Counted from the first letter of the stretch, positions 42,901-56,399 are shown. The stretch is DNA of 64,000 nucleotides from Bugula neritina (GCA_964035545.1 OZ037765.1:31401504-31465503); one strand, 5' to 3'. Notes: generated by a model from the sequence alone, not told the origin. Numbers and translations: made by a program.

Positions 42901-44782
42901 ATTAATAGAGGTAGAGTATATAAAGCTGAATAATAGAGCTGCAGTTATAAGAAAATATGCACCAGAAGTTCAGAAATGTTGCAAAGATTATTTCTAGCCG
43001 CATAACTTGTGTATAAGTTAATAATATTGGTGGTGATCTTTACAGTTATTCAACAAGTTGCAGCAGACGCGTCAGGAAATGCAGGAGCTGCAGGAAGAGC
43101 ATATACGAGAAAGACAAGAACTTGAACAGACCCAGGAAGAACTCACTAGGGAACTGAAGCTAAAGTTGGTTTAATTTGATTTGCTTCAAAACAAAATTCT
43201 GAGTTCAAATCTAAATCTAAATACCAACCATGTTTATTTGAAATGTTTTTAGAAATTGTTATTAAATTATCATAATTTACTTTGATATAATTAATTATTT
43301 GCATTCATGAAGAACAAGAAAAATTAAATAATTTTTTAAGGAAATTAGGCTTGTGGAAGTCAGCTGTCTTTTTATGATTCTTGATTCTGTTGCAGAATGC
43401 TGATTATAGATAATTTCATACCAGCAGAAGACAAGCAGAAGGTGCAATCTAGAGCAGTGTATGATGAAGACAAGGATCAATGGACTCTATCTCCATTCAC
43501 TAAGGCTAAGTAAGTATACCTACATCTACCCTGTAGTATCTTAGAGACCATATTGCCCAGAGAGTAAGTTTTTTATTCTAATGTTCTATTTTTCCCAGTC
43601 CTGGTCAAATGATGAAGAAGCCAGTTTCAGCTCTAAACAATAGAAGACCCGTGTCACAGTATGCCAAGATGGCAGCCACCATGGGAGGCAACCCCCGATA
43701 CAAAGTGAGTTAGAGATCAAGCTAAGTATCTCTGATGTCTAGATACTTTCAACATATTGTTTGTAATGTAGATTTGGCGCATCGGCTTTTTCCACGTGAC
43801 ACACTAATATCCTTGGATGTTATTTCGATTCAAATTTTTTATTACCGGTAAAATATGATGACAATTGTAGGGAGAGAATATACTGTCTTTAGAGTTGGAT
43901 ATGCCTAACAGAACTACTAGAGACTATGAGGGGCCTTCCATAGCCCCCCGAGTGCAGGCTGCCATAGACGCTGCTCTTCAGGTAATATACGTACGGCGTC
44001 TCTGGTTTTCACACTAAATTATATTATCAGTTTTGTAAACTATATGTATGACTTCTCTGCAGCTTATATTAAAATATGTAAATTATACTGTTACACTCAA
44101 TTATGTTATCTGTTTGGCTCATGTAAGTTCTGGGAGTAGAACCTAAAAGAATGTAAGGCTATTCCTCAGCTCTTGAACAAGTTATAAATTTGTCTTATTA
44201 TGTTATGACAGATGAATGTACTTTCTTCTATACATCAACATGGCGGGCTCTTTTCTATGCATCAACATAGCCTGTTGTTTATTGTTTCAATGTTATATCA
44301 CATATTTTATTATCAGAAGTTTTTTTGTGCTTTTTGCTGATTTAACATAGGGTTACGTGTGACATGTTTTCCGTCTTTCAATAGAATTGATCTTGCAGCT
44401 CACACATTTTAAAAGATGATGTCATCATCCAGGATTGTTTCTGCGTATATGCGTGTTATTTAGTAGGACTTTCCCTGCATGTATAGGAGGCCTATGATGT
44501 AAATGTTCATTCCCATTTGTATTCTAATTCATAGTTGTAAAGCAAGTTATGTTCTACTATGATGTATGCATCCTAGTCCTGCACAGTTAGATTATATCCA
44601 TTCATTGTACTATATTTCAGGATGAGGAAGATATTGACATTGATGGCACACCATCCGTTCTCACTGGCAAGAAGAAATCATCCTCAAAAAAGAAAAGCTC
44701 AAGACTTACTTCTGCAAAAGCCAATCGTGCTAGTAACAATGGGGAGATGTTTCCCTCGGCCCGTGGCCTGGTTGGAAAATGA
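36910..44782 (+). CDS. KIF3B: Kinesin-2 motor subunit KIF3B
   Basis: Plus-end motor subunit of heterotrimeric kinesin-2, which drives anterograde intraflagellar transport in cilia with KIF3A and KAP3. Coding exons: 36910-36912, 37159-37250, 37506-37610, 37844-37968, 38070-38194, 38417-38580, 39431-39500, 39659-39751, 40085-40305, 40621-40808, 41206-41226, 41723-41853, 42177-42371, 42559-42678, 43046-43164, 43396-43509, 43599-43704, 43871-43981, 44621-44782. Phases agree; 754 residues (human 747). Motor domain: P-loop GQTGTGKT 97-104, SSRSH 213-217, DLAGSER 246-252. Then a Gly/Lys-rich and acidic hinge, a long coiled coil, and a tail ending [11 protein letters not shown]3B rather than KIF3A is shown by [19 protein letters not shown] and [16 protein letters not shown]. 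Introns 9 and 14 begin GC, not GT. Only the ATG is coded in exon 1. The acceptor of the exon at 41723 is my least certain boundary. Confidence 0.95.
39135..39206 (+). tRNA. tRNA-like sequence, possibly SINE-derived
   Basis: 72 nt inside KIF3B intron 6, same strand. Acceptor stem GTCCCTG pairs with TGGGGGC (with wobbles). D-arm GTGTAATGGTTAGCAC contains the A box; T-arm TTGGG-TTCGATT-CCCAG contains the B box. The anticodon arm CTTGC-TTGCAAG-CCAGA pairs poorly, so the anticodon (TGC or GCA) is doubtful. A decayed tRNA copy or the head of a SINE is more likely than a working gene. No SINE tail is seen downstream. Confidence 0.5.
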
Positions 44783-45713
44783 AGAACGTCGTGCTAAGAA
44801 ATGTGCCTGCTATGACATTTAATCAGTAATTACTTAATTTATTGTTGGAATCTTTGAAACATGTTTATTTGTTTTAGACAATCAATATCTTATATATTAT
44901 ATGGCAAACACACATTGATTTTGAGTTGCTTTACCTTGTTGAAGATAGGTTAACTTTTGAAAACAACAATTATAACTTTTCAAGTTAAAAATGTTTCTGT
45001 TAACTTATAAATTCAGTTTTTTAAAATCATAAGTATTAATTAATGTTATTTTTGTTTAATTTGCATCTCCTGATACTTAATAATTGTTATATATTACTTT
45101 TCTTGTGAAACAGCTTCTGTTTCTATATCTATTTTTTGTGTTTATCTGCTGATGTGTATATTTATTGCCAGTTAGTCTCCACCCATAATTTTTATACATC
45201 ATGATTAGATAATGTATGCATGTGTAATGTTTAACAATATATAGCTAATATTAGCTTTTATACAATGTTCATATTTTTGTGCTTCATATATTACCAAAAC
45301 AATTCTTTTACCGAATTCTTGTTTTAGTTCTTAAGCCTGGAAAAGACATAATTTATTAAATAGCTGTTGAAAAGCCAAGAACTAAAAATGGATGCACTTC
45401 ACAAGCACATTCATACAATACTCAGATATTATATTGTAAATATAATAGTGTAACATCTTGCATACATACCGTATATCAATCAGAAAAGATGTGGGGAACA
45501 CCATACCTGGTATCAATAACCAATCAGACTTGACGTAACTAATCCTAAATAATTATGGAGTTATCTTTTCTATTAAAGCTGGTGGTACTAGCGTTTATTT
45601 TTGTTCAGACAACACATTCGGTAGGTAAAAATATAATCAAAATATTGTCATTAGTAATATAACATGTTTACTAGCGCGAAAATTAAAAGCAAAACACAAA
45701 TCTTGCATTAATC
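44783..45713. other. Intergenic KIF3B-HAUS3
   Basis: Holds the KIF3B 3' end and HAUS3 5' flank. No further gene seen. ATTAAA near 45,353 is only a weak polyadenylation candidate. Confidence 0.45.
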
Positions 45714-48700
45714 ATGAGTGCTAGTAGGTCTTCACACAAGTTTGATTTACTGCTTTCTAAGCTCAACATTCCACATGACAAAAGACCAAATGAAGAAGCT
45801 GACAAGGAGTGGTTGTGGGCAGATCCTGATTGTGCCACATTATTAGATTACTTGATAAATAATGTAAACAGAAGTAATCTAGTGACGCCTGCTGAGAACA
45901 TGCAGTAAGCTACGCATACTTATAGTTATACTTATACTTATAGTTATACTGATGCAGTACACTGACATTGTAACACTTACACTAACACTGACTGTACAGT
46001 CATACTCATAGTGATAGTCATACAGTTTATACTGCTATGTAATTGTTAATAGTACTTCAATTTGTTCAAGTTTCAATTTGTGCTTTTACTGAAATCCAGA
46101 AATTCTTACACTTACAGCTGTACTTGTAGTTATACGCATACTGATACTCATAGTCATAGTCATACTGATACTCATACTGTGATAGCATTACTATTAACGT
46201 GCTCATACTCAAAGAATTAGATATATAATTTATTATAATTCAATAATTTATTTATTGTTGAACACGCATAATTATAATATTTATTTTATATAGATATTAT
46301 ATCTAATATGAATATACCCATAGTCATACTAATACTGGTATTACATTTAGTGATTTACTATTAGTATTAGTATTACATAAACTATTACTAATATTAATAG
46401 TTTAAGTTATAAATTAAAATACCGATTGTTACTTAATACTATTAATAATAATATTTATATTCTATTACCCCATTAGTCGTTATGATCATCATGCTTATAT
46501 ACCTATAAATCTATGCTGTAAGTGTATTTGTGTATGTGTGTATGTGTATCTATGTGTATGCATGGCATTACAAATACAATAGAGTGTTTTAAAATATATG
46601 TCATAGATGATTATTCTCAGTCTGAGACAGTCACCAATTTGAATTTGAATTGTGAGATGGTACCGCCACTAGTAGTAGTGGTGGTGGTGGTGTTATGAAT
46701 TTTAATGTTGGTATATATAAATTTCTATTTAAGCCTTTTATCTGTTAGTCACGGACAAGTTTAAACAATTGATGATCACATTTAGCTATGAATATATATC
46801 TTTTGATTGTTGGAACTCAAATTAAAATTTGTGAAGCATGAATTTTGCTTTATGTGCTAGTCGTTTCATATAATAATTATAGTTATTAGATAATATTAAA
46901 TATTTCATAAACGCATTCTAACTGCACATTCATTTGCTATTAATTTATAATTTTGGTACTTGGTTCTACTGTCTAGTATCAGTGAAATTATTTTAATTTT
47001 ATTTTGTTGATTTCCTGTTGTCAATAAAATTTCCTTTTGCAGTCGTCGTTCTTTTTAGAAATCTATTTGCTAAAAGTCTCAGTTAAAATATTGTAGTTTA
47101 TTGGTTGTAATAAAAATAGTTTTGAGTTCTTTTGTGATCTTTAAAATGAATTTATTTTAGTGCAGACAAATATTTTCTGAAATATCAGTATTGAGACTGA
47201 ATATTATTTGTAGTGCAAATCTTCGTTATTTAAAAAAAAAATTGTTATTTGTATTTTCATTACTTGAATGCCTCAGTTTTGCTGCATAGCAAACTATCAT
47301 CACTAGCAGATGAAATTTTCTATAGGTCACATTTTGTAGGTACAAGTACCTGAGTCAGGAACGGCAAGTGTTGTCCGGCAGACATTTGACTGAGGCTCTA
47401 GAAACTTGTTCTGGGGAAACAGATTTAAATGAAGACTCTTTGGATGAGAAGATTGCATCTCTTTCTCAGTTATCAGATTCTTTAGCTGCTAAAAAAGGCC
47501 GTCTGAAACTTCTTTCATCAAATCTCAAGTAACATCTGCAGATTCAAAATAGCTAGTAGTAAACTAACTAATGTTTCTATATGTTTTGATTTTTACATTT
47601 AAAAAAATTTATCAACATATAAACCTGTTAGAAAATATTGATAAATTACAGAATAGTTGGAAAACTCACCTCACTTTTATTATTTATAATACCTTGTTCA
47701 GGTTTACTCAAATGGTTTGGTGTGTTCTGCTCCAGTTGTAAAAAGCACCAATGGTATTAAATTGGTGCAGATATGTCGTGTCCTTGTAGTAAGAAAATAT
47801 GCAGTTTGGAACTAGAAATGGAGAATATGGAGAAACTAAATACTCGGGAATACAAAAACTTAAGTTCACAGCTTGATGACTGTGAACTTGGACATTTGGA
47901 TGTACGTACTAAAGTTCAACAATATATACCAGTAAATGTACTGAAACATTACCTAGTATTGCTAATAATTTAAACTTGCAATTATTTTTCATTATAAAGT
48001 TCTGTTCGATGATTGAACATAAAACAGTAGCAAAAACCAGGTTTATTTTCATCATAATTGGTTTTGGGTCAAGTTTTTTATTTTTTCTTATTTAAGGAGA
48101 TTTTTAAAATACTTATTTTTGTGTTTGTTTAATTTAATGTAATATTTCTTTAGATAAAGAAAACTTTGACACAATTAGTGGAAGTGATACGCAAGTTACA
48201 TCACATGTACACTGCTGGGGATACGAAATCTTCCAAACTCCTCTGTCAAACAGATCTGGAACGTCTCTACCAGGCGGAAGAGTTGTACACGGCCTCTCTT
48301 GCAGAATTCACGGACAAAAGATTTTTTGAGGTGAGTCATCAAGTCTTCTGATCATTTCGTATCAATGAGACGTATTGATTATAACTTTCATATGCTAATG
48401 CTTTCATATATTCTGGTAGTTAAGAGAAACAAAAAGGGGCTTTTTAAAACAATTCTTGATGAATTCTATATACAACAACTTTACTTACACAGCGTATTTG
48501 TGAAATACTTTTATAAGCATGCATTTATATGTTAGATAGGTTTCAATCTCATAATATAAGATAAACACTTGGTTGGCAAAGTGTCATTATCTTGTATGAA
48601 GTGAACTCTGCCAATATATTTAGCCTAAGTGCATCGCTTTGCAGATGTGGTTTGACGGAGTTGCTGAAGTGTAGCCCCTCAGTTATATATATCGATTTGA

Positions 48701-50138
48701 TTTTTTAGTTTTATAACTGTTAATCTGCTAAGCCAGTCTCCAACAATTGAAGCAATAATTATTTGTATTTCAATTTTTTGTTGTATGATTTATCTAAAAA
48801 GACTGTTTCACTATCTTACATACTAGTTTTGTTGATACGTTGCCATGTTTTGGTATACTTGTTGTGTCAGGGTGTTTCGGACATAGCTGGTGACCACGAT
48901 GAGTCATACTACCAATTAGTGGACATCTCAAACCCCCAGATGTTGACTCTCAAGCAAGAGAAGGATGAGAGTTTAGTGGAGAGCTGCAAGGAGATGAAGA
49001 GACTTCGCCAGCTGTTAGTAGATCTACTCAACAATACTCAATACATGCGACTTGGTGTCTAGAGGGCTTAAACCCTTCCAGAGACAAATTCTCTTAAATC
49101 ATCCGCATGGCAATTATTTGACCAGCAAAGTTCTGGAACAGACTAGTGATTACAGTTTATGTATATGCTGTGTATATTGTGAGTAGTTGTTACCTCCCCC
49201 CCCCCCCATCACTTGGAGCTTTTTAAAAGTCAAACTCAAGCATTTAAGCCTATTGGTCCTCCGAGAGGTCTTGGGACTTAACCCAATCAAGACCCAACCC
49301 AATCCAATCAGCAATTTGACTAGAAATAGATGTTCACCGGCTTTCCATGGATCATGGATCATGGATCTGAGCTGGTCAGTCTGTGGAGATCGAACTCAGA
49401 TTAATATTAATGATTAAGAAAACTCAATTATAAAAAATTATAGACGGTAGAAAGTACAAAAATTAGAGCATTTAATAATTTAATTTAAATGACTAGTAAA
49501 ACTTACTTTCATTAGTTATTTGCTGCGTAATTTCAAACCTAACAATTCTGTAAGTCTATGAATAATCTGGAAGACAGCTACTAATTTTATTTAAGCTGTT
49601 GAGCTAAAGAATTAAGAGTAATTATTTTAAGTTGGCCAATTTACTTCACACTAAAAGATTTGCTGAGTATAGTTTATAGCTGGCGTTAATTTTTAGACTG
49701 CAAAAATTTTGTTTTTTGACAGCAGTAGCTTTAATCAGTCAGATGGGTGAGCAAATTATACTATTCAAGTATCTTTCACTTAAGAGGAGGCAACTCCGTG
49801 AAATCAATCTGACACTTTCATGGAAAAATGATCGATCTGAGAAATGTGCTCAGATCGATCTCAGCAAGATCGATCTATGGAAAGCCGGTGATTGTGGTCG
49901 GTTGATAGGTGTTTTTCAAGCATGTTTTATTCTGATCAATTGCTCACAACACAAGATTATGCCAATGTACTTTATGAAATTGCATGTCCATGTCTGTTTT
50001 AAACAGGCAATCCGTCAGTTTACAGCAGAGCGTAGAAGCTCAAGTGAACTACGCCAAATGTGAAGCCGCATGCAACGATATAGAAGTTTTCGGAAATGAA
50101 GTTGAAGACATGTGTCACCTGAGTACAGAACAACTTCG
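45714..50138 (+). CDS. HAUS3: HAUS augmin-like complex subunit 3, N-terminal part
   Basis: Augmin recruits gamma-tubulin complexes to spindle microtubules so that new microtubules branch from old ones; HAUS3 is one of its eight subunits. Exons with good phases: 45714-45904, 47340-47528, 47790-47901, 48154-48330, 48871 to about 49056, and about 50026-50138, giving roughly 322 residues, about half the human length (603). Similarity to HAUS3: an N-terminal domain with ADKEWLWADPDCATLLDYL, LTEALETCSGETDL, coiled-coil segments, a DLERLYQAEELYTASLAEF block followed by TDKRFFE, and DESYYQLVDISNPQM. The join between the last two exons is uncertain: it needs a weak donor (GTCTAG) at 49057 and an acceptor in TTTACAG. 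Otherwise the frame stops at 49060-49062. The C-terminal half is not found up to 64,000, so the gene either continues beyond the window or is truncated. Confidence 0.82.
45930..46470. repeat. Irregular six-base repeats in HAUS3 intron 1
   Basis: Dense runs of ATACTC, ATAGTC, ATACTG and ATAGTT units without strict periodicity (for example 46,130-46,200). The same cryptic simplicity appears near 32,820, 56,420-56,480 and 60,360-60,450. Confidence 0.75.
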
Positions 50139-51706
50139 GTATGGTACATGCTTTGCTCTGTGTTACTGCCATGTGTTACCACTATGTCTTACCACCATGT
50201 GTCACTGCCCTTGGGACTGCTATGTAGTATATTGTGTCTCAAACCTATGTTATATATTTCATCTCTGCCCCCCCCCCCCCCACTGCTCTGCCATGCTGTA
50301 ACTATTTGTACTTTTATGTCTAGGAACTTAGTACTTAGTCAGGATAAAGAAATTTAGTGCTTGCTGTAACCCAAGGATTTTGTGTAGGGATTTCCTTGCC
50401 AATTCTAATATATGGGGAAATCCCCTGCTGGAGCTACCTGCAATGCACAATGTGTTGCTAATTATATTTGCATATGACTTAACTGCTGCATACAGCACTT
50501 TTGTTTCCATAGCTACATCTTGCTGTGAAAAGATGACTTCTGATAAGAAATGACAAATTTTTCTTTAAAAAGGTAAAAAAACCAAATCACTCCATATTCT
50601 CAATAATTGAATGGGATGTAAAACTGAAACACAGAAGTTAGGCTCGCTAAATAGTTATTAGCCAATTAGAAAAGAGCCAGCATTTTCATTGCATAAAATT
50701 CGCACAAAGTGGACATTTTTTGCGCTTGTTCAGATTTTCGTTAGCAGCTGAATTTTGTAGATAAAAGGCTTCATTGCACACCTTGTATCCACAAACTCAT
50801 AAAATGCCGAATGCTGCTGGCATGTTGTTATTGTGAAGTATATAAGTTGTAGGATGATTATAAAACCGCATCATCTTTCCCATCTCAAAGACATGTCAAT
50901 CATAGCATTAAGTAATGTTGATAAGCTTTATTTATGTTTTGTATACCTGCAGTAAAATAATAAGCAATAATTCAGGTTTTGCCAAGTTTGTTTTCTTATT
51001 GTGTCGGGAGCTTATATATCAAGTCACTCCATTAATCAGATTATCCTGGATGCGGTGGCAAAAGCTACATTACTTTTTGAACTTTTCTATTAAACTGCTT
51101 TCTATTTATACTTTATATGCATTAGACTGTTTCCTGCATAAAACCATCTCTTATACACACAGAGATGATTGAAACCTGCATGTCTTGGTAAGGTAGAGTT
51201 ACTAAAGTTTAAGTTGGTAACTTGATTGTCTCAACTACTGGAAAGTGCACATAGCATTTGTATAGTTTGCTCAAAGTTTATTTATTATTTCAGGAATATA
51301 AAATTATGTTCACTACAACAATTTAAATGTATTTTTCTTGTCCAGTTTACATGTGTTGGTGCTTGCTTCATTCTTTGCTCATCCTTTAGTTGGGTATCTA
51401 AAGAGTTAACATTAATATTACTTACAGAGTAATAGTAAATTCTAGTACTGACGGAAAACTCAGTTTCATGCTTTTAGCCGGTTCCTATTCCATCAAAAGT
51501 CCCCCCAGGCAATAATTCTCAATTCACGAGAGATTCTCTATTAAATAGTCTACTACCCAAAGCAGTTGGTAAAGGTTTTACACCCTTTTACTAAAACTTG
51601 CATTTCACATAAAACAGTTCTACTACTTACTTCAAGTTGCAATTTGGAGTTTATATCACTAACAGCATACCAATACAACTAGTTTAATTTACTAGCTTTA
51701 TAAAAC
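50139..51706. other. No gene recognised; start of the segmental duplication
   Basis: A C-homopolymer lies at about 50,267-50,281. A stretch near 50,640-50,720 is related to the hairpin element at 266-622. From about 51,170 the sequence is homologous to about 62,090 onward (shared GTAAGGTAGAGTTACTAAA). Confidence 0.5.
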
Positions 51707-53130
51707 TCACGGCAAGCTCGCCACACAGTACAGGCCGTTTGTGCTGAAATAATTGCAGCAGAGTTGTTTAGGGGGACAGTCGCTGTCCGTTGCACACCCC
51801 TGTAGACCTTCGTTGATGAAATCATGTGGGCAGTACTGTCCTACAATGGGACTTCCATATATAATTACACACACACACACACACACACGCACACACTGGC
51901 ACACTCGTGCTCAATAAATTTGCTCCCTTTTAAGAATATTTTGTAAAATCTAGAAAGTGAAGCTTTGATTTACGTAGCTGCTAAATGCTAATAAAAATAT
52001 TACTATATTATTATATTTTATATTATACATATTTTACTCTATATTTTACTTCCAACACTATTTTCACCAAATGACCCTCACCTACCTCTTACCACCTGTA
52101 AAAGGGCAACAATTCCCAAGAACAGAATAACCAACAACTTCATGATACAAGTTGTTAACAGTTAGACAAATGTGAATATAATGACTGTTCACTTTATAGT
52201 TCTCCTTTTATATCCTAAAGTCACTGTTGCATGGCAGACCCTTTGCCCTTGTATTTCTAGTCTAGGTTTTCTTTCATTGTTTCGTAGACCTTGACGGACA
52301 TTCCCCCCTCGCACAATTAATAAGATGAAATTATCGCTTTAGCTACTGGTGTGTTGGTAATTCATCATAACAGAAGTATTAACTTACATTGCTGGTGGTA
52401 TTATGTTCATCATCCATCATAATTTATTTAAGATTATTCTGTTTGAATTTAAAAATAGTGCAATAAAAAGGTTTATTAGAAAATAACTTAATAAACCCTT
52501 CACCAGCCTCTTCTCCCCCTCTAATATAACGTAATACTTAATAAGGTATGTTTGAAACTGTTCTAAAATTAATATGCTAGTAGAAAGTTGTCACCTCTCT
52601 GAGAGCAGCTTTAGTACAAAAATTATTGCAATGAACATCATATGATAATTCACTATGCAGCTTGGATGCAGTATTCAACACTCCACCAAAATAACAGTCC
52701 AATACAATCTTGATTGTAAAGATATATTCTTAGAACACACAATGTGCGTAATGCCAAGTTAATACACTGTGTAACTTTAGTAGTGTGATGTAGCTATAGT
52801 GGTGTGGCTGTAGCTACTGTATTGTTGCATGTGTAGATACAGTAGTGTGTTGTAGCTGTGGGGTCTGTTTCTATATTATGATTATCTTCTTTCACTTGTA
52901 ACCCGTGTTGTTATAGGCTTGTTTTATCTGCAAATTGTAGAGTCTACTTCACTGTCTATTCATGTATTCAATCTGAAACCATCAGGGACTTCTCACAGGG
53001 ATGGCGGCTATAAACTTTCGAGAAAATCATCACCTTTCTGAGAGCAGCTTTAGTATAAAAACTCTTGCAATGAATTTATAGAACAATTCACTATGCAGTT
53101 TGGATCAGTATTTCTCTTGCTTTGCAAGTA
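51180..53130. repeat. Segmental duplication, unit 1
   Basis: Contains WAP-like gene copy 1 and flanks. Matching landmarks occur in the same order further right: the CTTGGTAAGGTAGAG segment (about 51,185 and 62,100), the peptide genes, the GTAGAGTCTAYTTCACTGTC segment (about 52,942 and 61,838) and CTTTCTGAGAGCAGCTTTAG (about 53,034 and 63,872; a third copy near 52,595). Divergence is clearly visible, so the duplication is old. Confidence 0.75.
51707..52143 (-). CDS. Secreted WAP-like cysteine-rich peptide, copy 1
   Basis: Two exons, 52086-52143 and 51707-51840, joined in phase, give a 63-residue precursor. The start is the only ATG giving a signal peptide: MKLLVILFLGIVALLQ (residues 1-16). 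The mature part has six cysteines: GQYCPHD, then QGCATDSDC, PPKQLCC, and LYCVASLP. A CP start, D-x-DC, CC and terminal C follow the order of the four-disulfide WAP fold, but two cysteines of that fold are missing. Small WAP peptides in animals are protease inhibitors or antimicrobials; the role here is not known. A paralogue at 62907-63296 keeps every cysteine, the exon lengths and the splice sites. The donor (GTAGGT) was chosen because it alone keeps the frame. Confidence 0.8.
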
Positions 53131-53144
53131 AATGTAGCAGAGTA

Positions 53145-54487
53145 GGGGTAAGGGGGGGGGGGAAGGGGGCACAACGGGCCGAATTTTGCATTTGTTGCTC
53201 TCATTCGTCTGTTTTTCAAGTTACTAGTTCAATAATTTCTAGTCTAAATGCTGCATCTGTTGTCTATTACAGGTACCAGTTTGTTGTTTCTATCTCTTTT
53301 ACAACTTTCAGAATAATGAAATTTTCATGACGAAAAAATTGGCCCATTGTGCCCCGGTACCGGGGTGCAATGGGCCACTGGGTGGGACACAACAAATATA
53401 TTGAAATTTTGAGTATTTTGTTACATATGATCTTTATTTAATATTACAAATAAATAAAGATACTCTTTCAGATCTACGGCAAAATTCATGTTTTAGCTGT
53501 ACAGTTTGTGCCACTACGGATAGCAGAGGAAGGCAAAATCAAATGCACGTCACTCGGTTCTGCAGTGCCATTATCATTACTGCTTAGAACTAAATATGTT
53601 CTGTTATTTTCACCTCAGAGGAACGTTTATTAAAAAAAACTTAAGTAATATGTACTACAAAATTCCGAGTGGAATTTTTTTGTATAAACTGTAGCTAAGG
53701 TGCATGCATGGCTGAGGTTTGTGACTGGAGTACGGAAGGGAGAGGGGGGAGCAAATGAGCAAATCAAAATTTATTTTAGCCAAATACATGTATATTCCCT
53801 CAATAGTGTAATATATAATGATTATCATGACTATCTACTAGTAGCAACAGCAGAGTGTTCTGTATCATGTATAAAATGGCAAAGCTTTAACCTCACCAGA
53901 TGCATATATTAGGGGAGCTTCAACTTGTAGTTTTGTAGTCTTATCATGATGTCTTTGATATTTTACAAAAAGGTCAGAAATGGCTATATCTATAGATTTT
54001 AGTAACATTTCAACCATCTTTTTTGGCAAACAAACTAATAATAGTGATCAGGGTGCAATAATCAGGTGGCCCATTGTGCCCCGGTCAGCGTGGCCCATTG
54101 TGCCCCGTGTGGCGAAATTGAAAATAAATGTGCCTCAAGGAAAATTTATTTCAGTGTTTGCTGTTATACTAGTTAAGCAATGTAGAGACAAACAATGGCA
54201 ACAGTATTGGTAAAATATAGGCTTCTTGCCTTTGGGTGTAAAAAGTATTAAAGCTTTAACGATATCCTAAAAAATTTACAAAAAGTAGGGAAAAACAGTT
54301 TTTTACTCGCCTTTTCAACATTTATGTTCCGCAAGTGTTGAAACTACAAAGACTGAATAATTATGTCAATATCTTTTTATGATAAAAAAAATCACAACTT
54401 TAAGTCAATAAATTCTCTCACAATTTGGCCGGCTTTTTGCACCCCTATGACCGTTGTGCCCCTCCCCCCCCCCCCCCCCGTTACCCC
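53145..54487. mobile_element. TA-flanked MITE, copy A
   Basis: 1343 bp starting GGGGTAAGGGGGG and ending in C-rich sequence with GTTACCCC, flanked by TA on both sides. The empty site survives in the paralogous segment at the right edge of the window (GCAGAGTATAGGAGATAC, about 63,972-63,989), proving a TA target as used by Tc1/mariner elements. Inside, the 15-base motif GGCCCATTGTGCCCC or its complement occurs repeatedly, including a near-perfect 36-bp palindrome at 53,341-53,376. No transposase, so non-autonomous. Confidence 0.88.
53341..53376. repeat. 36-bp palindrome in MITE A
   Basis: GGCCCATTGTGCCCCGGTAC is followed by its near-exact inverse, centred on GGTACC. In copy B (about 54,783-54,870) the two halves are separated by about 35 bp. 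Confidence 0.85.
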
Positions 54488-54489
54488 TA

Positions 54490-54589
54490 TAGGAGATACT
54501 CGATTATTCATTTAACTCACACTCCACCAAACTAGCAGTCCAATAAAATTATGAAAATTATGATCGTAATGATAACTTTTTAGAATATA
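54490..54589. repeat. Segmental duplication between the two MITEs
   Basis: About 100 bp matching 52,640-52,735 (shared CTCCACCAAA and CAGTCCAATA), showing that both MITEs landed in already duplicated DNA. Confidence 0.65.
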
Positions 54590-56399
54590 GGGGTAAGGGG
54601 GGGGGGGCGGAGGCACAATGGGCCGAATTTTGAATTTGTTGCCCTCACTCGTCTGTTTTTCAAGTTACTAGTTCAATGATCTCTAGTCTAAATGCTACAC
54701 CAGTTGTCTATTATAGGTATCAGTTGGTTGTTTCTATCTTTCACAACTTTTAGAATAATGAAATTTTCATGATAAAAACACTGGCCCATTGTGCCCGGTA
54801 CCAGGCCACTGGTTTTAATATATTTGTTGTATCCTACCCAGTGGCCCGGTACCGGGCACAATGGGCAGTACACAACAAATATATTAAAACTTTGCTGATT
54901 TGGTTGCATCTGATCTATATTTATTTAATATACACAAGTAAATAGAAACACTCTTTCAGATCTACAGCAAAAATCATGTTTTAGCTGCACAGTTTGTGCC
55001 ACCACAGATAGCAGGGGGAGGCAAAAATCAAACGCACATCACTCATTTCTTTGGTGCCATTATCATTACTGTTTAGAACTAAAAATGTTTTTTGCTATTT
55101 CCACTTCACAGGAACTTTCATCAGAAAAAACTTTAGTTACATGTGCTACAAAATTCCGAGTAAACTTTTTTCTATGAACTGTAGCTAAGGTGGCTGAGGT
55201 TTGTGGCTGGAGTGCGGAAGGGGGGGGGGAGGAGGAAATGAGAAAATCACCATTTATTTTAGTCAAATACATGTATAATCCCTCAATGATATAATGTATA
55301 ATAAATATCATGACTATCCGTTAGTAGCAACAGCAGAGTGTTTTGGTATTATGTGTAAAATGGCAAAGCCATAACCTCACCAAATAAGTATGAGGGCAGC
55401 TTAACCTTGTAGTTTGGTACTCTTACCATGATGTCTTTGATATTTTACAAAACATACAAGTCAGAAATGGTTATATCTATGGATTTTACTGACATTTCAA
55501 CTAATCTTTTGGGCAAACAAACTAATAACAGTGATCAGGGTGCAATGGTCAGGTGGCCCATCGTGCCCGTGTGCAAGTTGAAAATAAATGTGGCTCAATG
55601 AAAATTTATTTTAGAATCTGCTATTCTACTAGTTAAGTGATGTAGAGATAAGCAATGGCAACAATATCAGTAAAAACTAGGCTTGATACTTTTGAGTGTA
55701 AAAAGTTAAAAGTAGGTAAAGCAGTTTTTGACTCGCCTCTTTAACATGTATGCCCGCAAGTGTTGAAACTACAATGGCTGAATCATCATGTCATTGCCTT
55801 TTTATTAAAGGCCGTAAGCATCCAGGTTATTTATTACATTTGAGCAAAAGTTTGCATGCTTTTCAACTGTTTTATCAGCATTTTATCCAATTTCTTATAC
55901 GAAAACACTACAAAAATGCAAGTAAAAGTGGTCATATTAGGTGTCTTAGACTTGCCCAGACTTGCCCGCGAGCTTGCCCTCCGTGTCCTATTCTGACGTG
56001 GGGATGGCAAAATAGCCCTATTGTAGCGTGAGTTTATATCGCGTAAAGTTATTAAGAAGCGGGTTTGTCACAGATTTCGTTATTCGTAGCTCAAATCACA
56101 TGAATGTTACTCTTCGGGCGGCTACTAATAACTAACGTTAGCTACGCAACAGCAAGAAAGGTAACTAATTTGACTGTTTTCAAATGGACTATTCCATTTC
56201 GCTAGTTTGTAACTTGCTGTAAATCACAAAATAATTATTTTTCCTATTTTAATTTCAATTATCATGTCGACCACACTACCAGAAAATTACTCTTAAATAT
56301 GCAGTAAATGATGATTTTCAACCGTTTTGTGATGAACTATAGGTTAGTAGTTGTCTACGTAAAACCAAGTTTTAAAATTTGTAATTGAATCAGTGAATG

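Noticed and set aside
36910-44782. Assignment of the kinesin to KIF3A
   Set aside because: The motor insert, neck and tail blocks match KIF3B and not KIF3A.
49190-50000. Frames around the C homopolymer and the GATCGATC-rich stretch after HAUS3 exon 5
   Set aside because: They do not resemble HAUS3 or any family and are interrupted by simple sequence.
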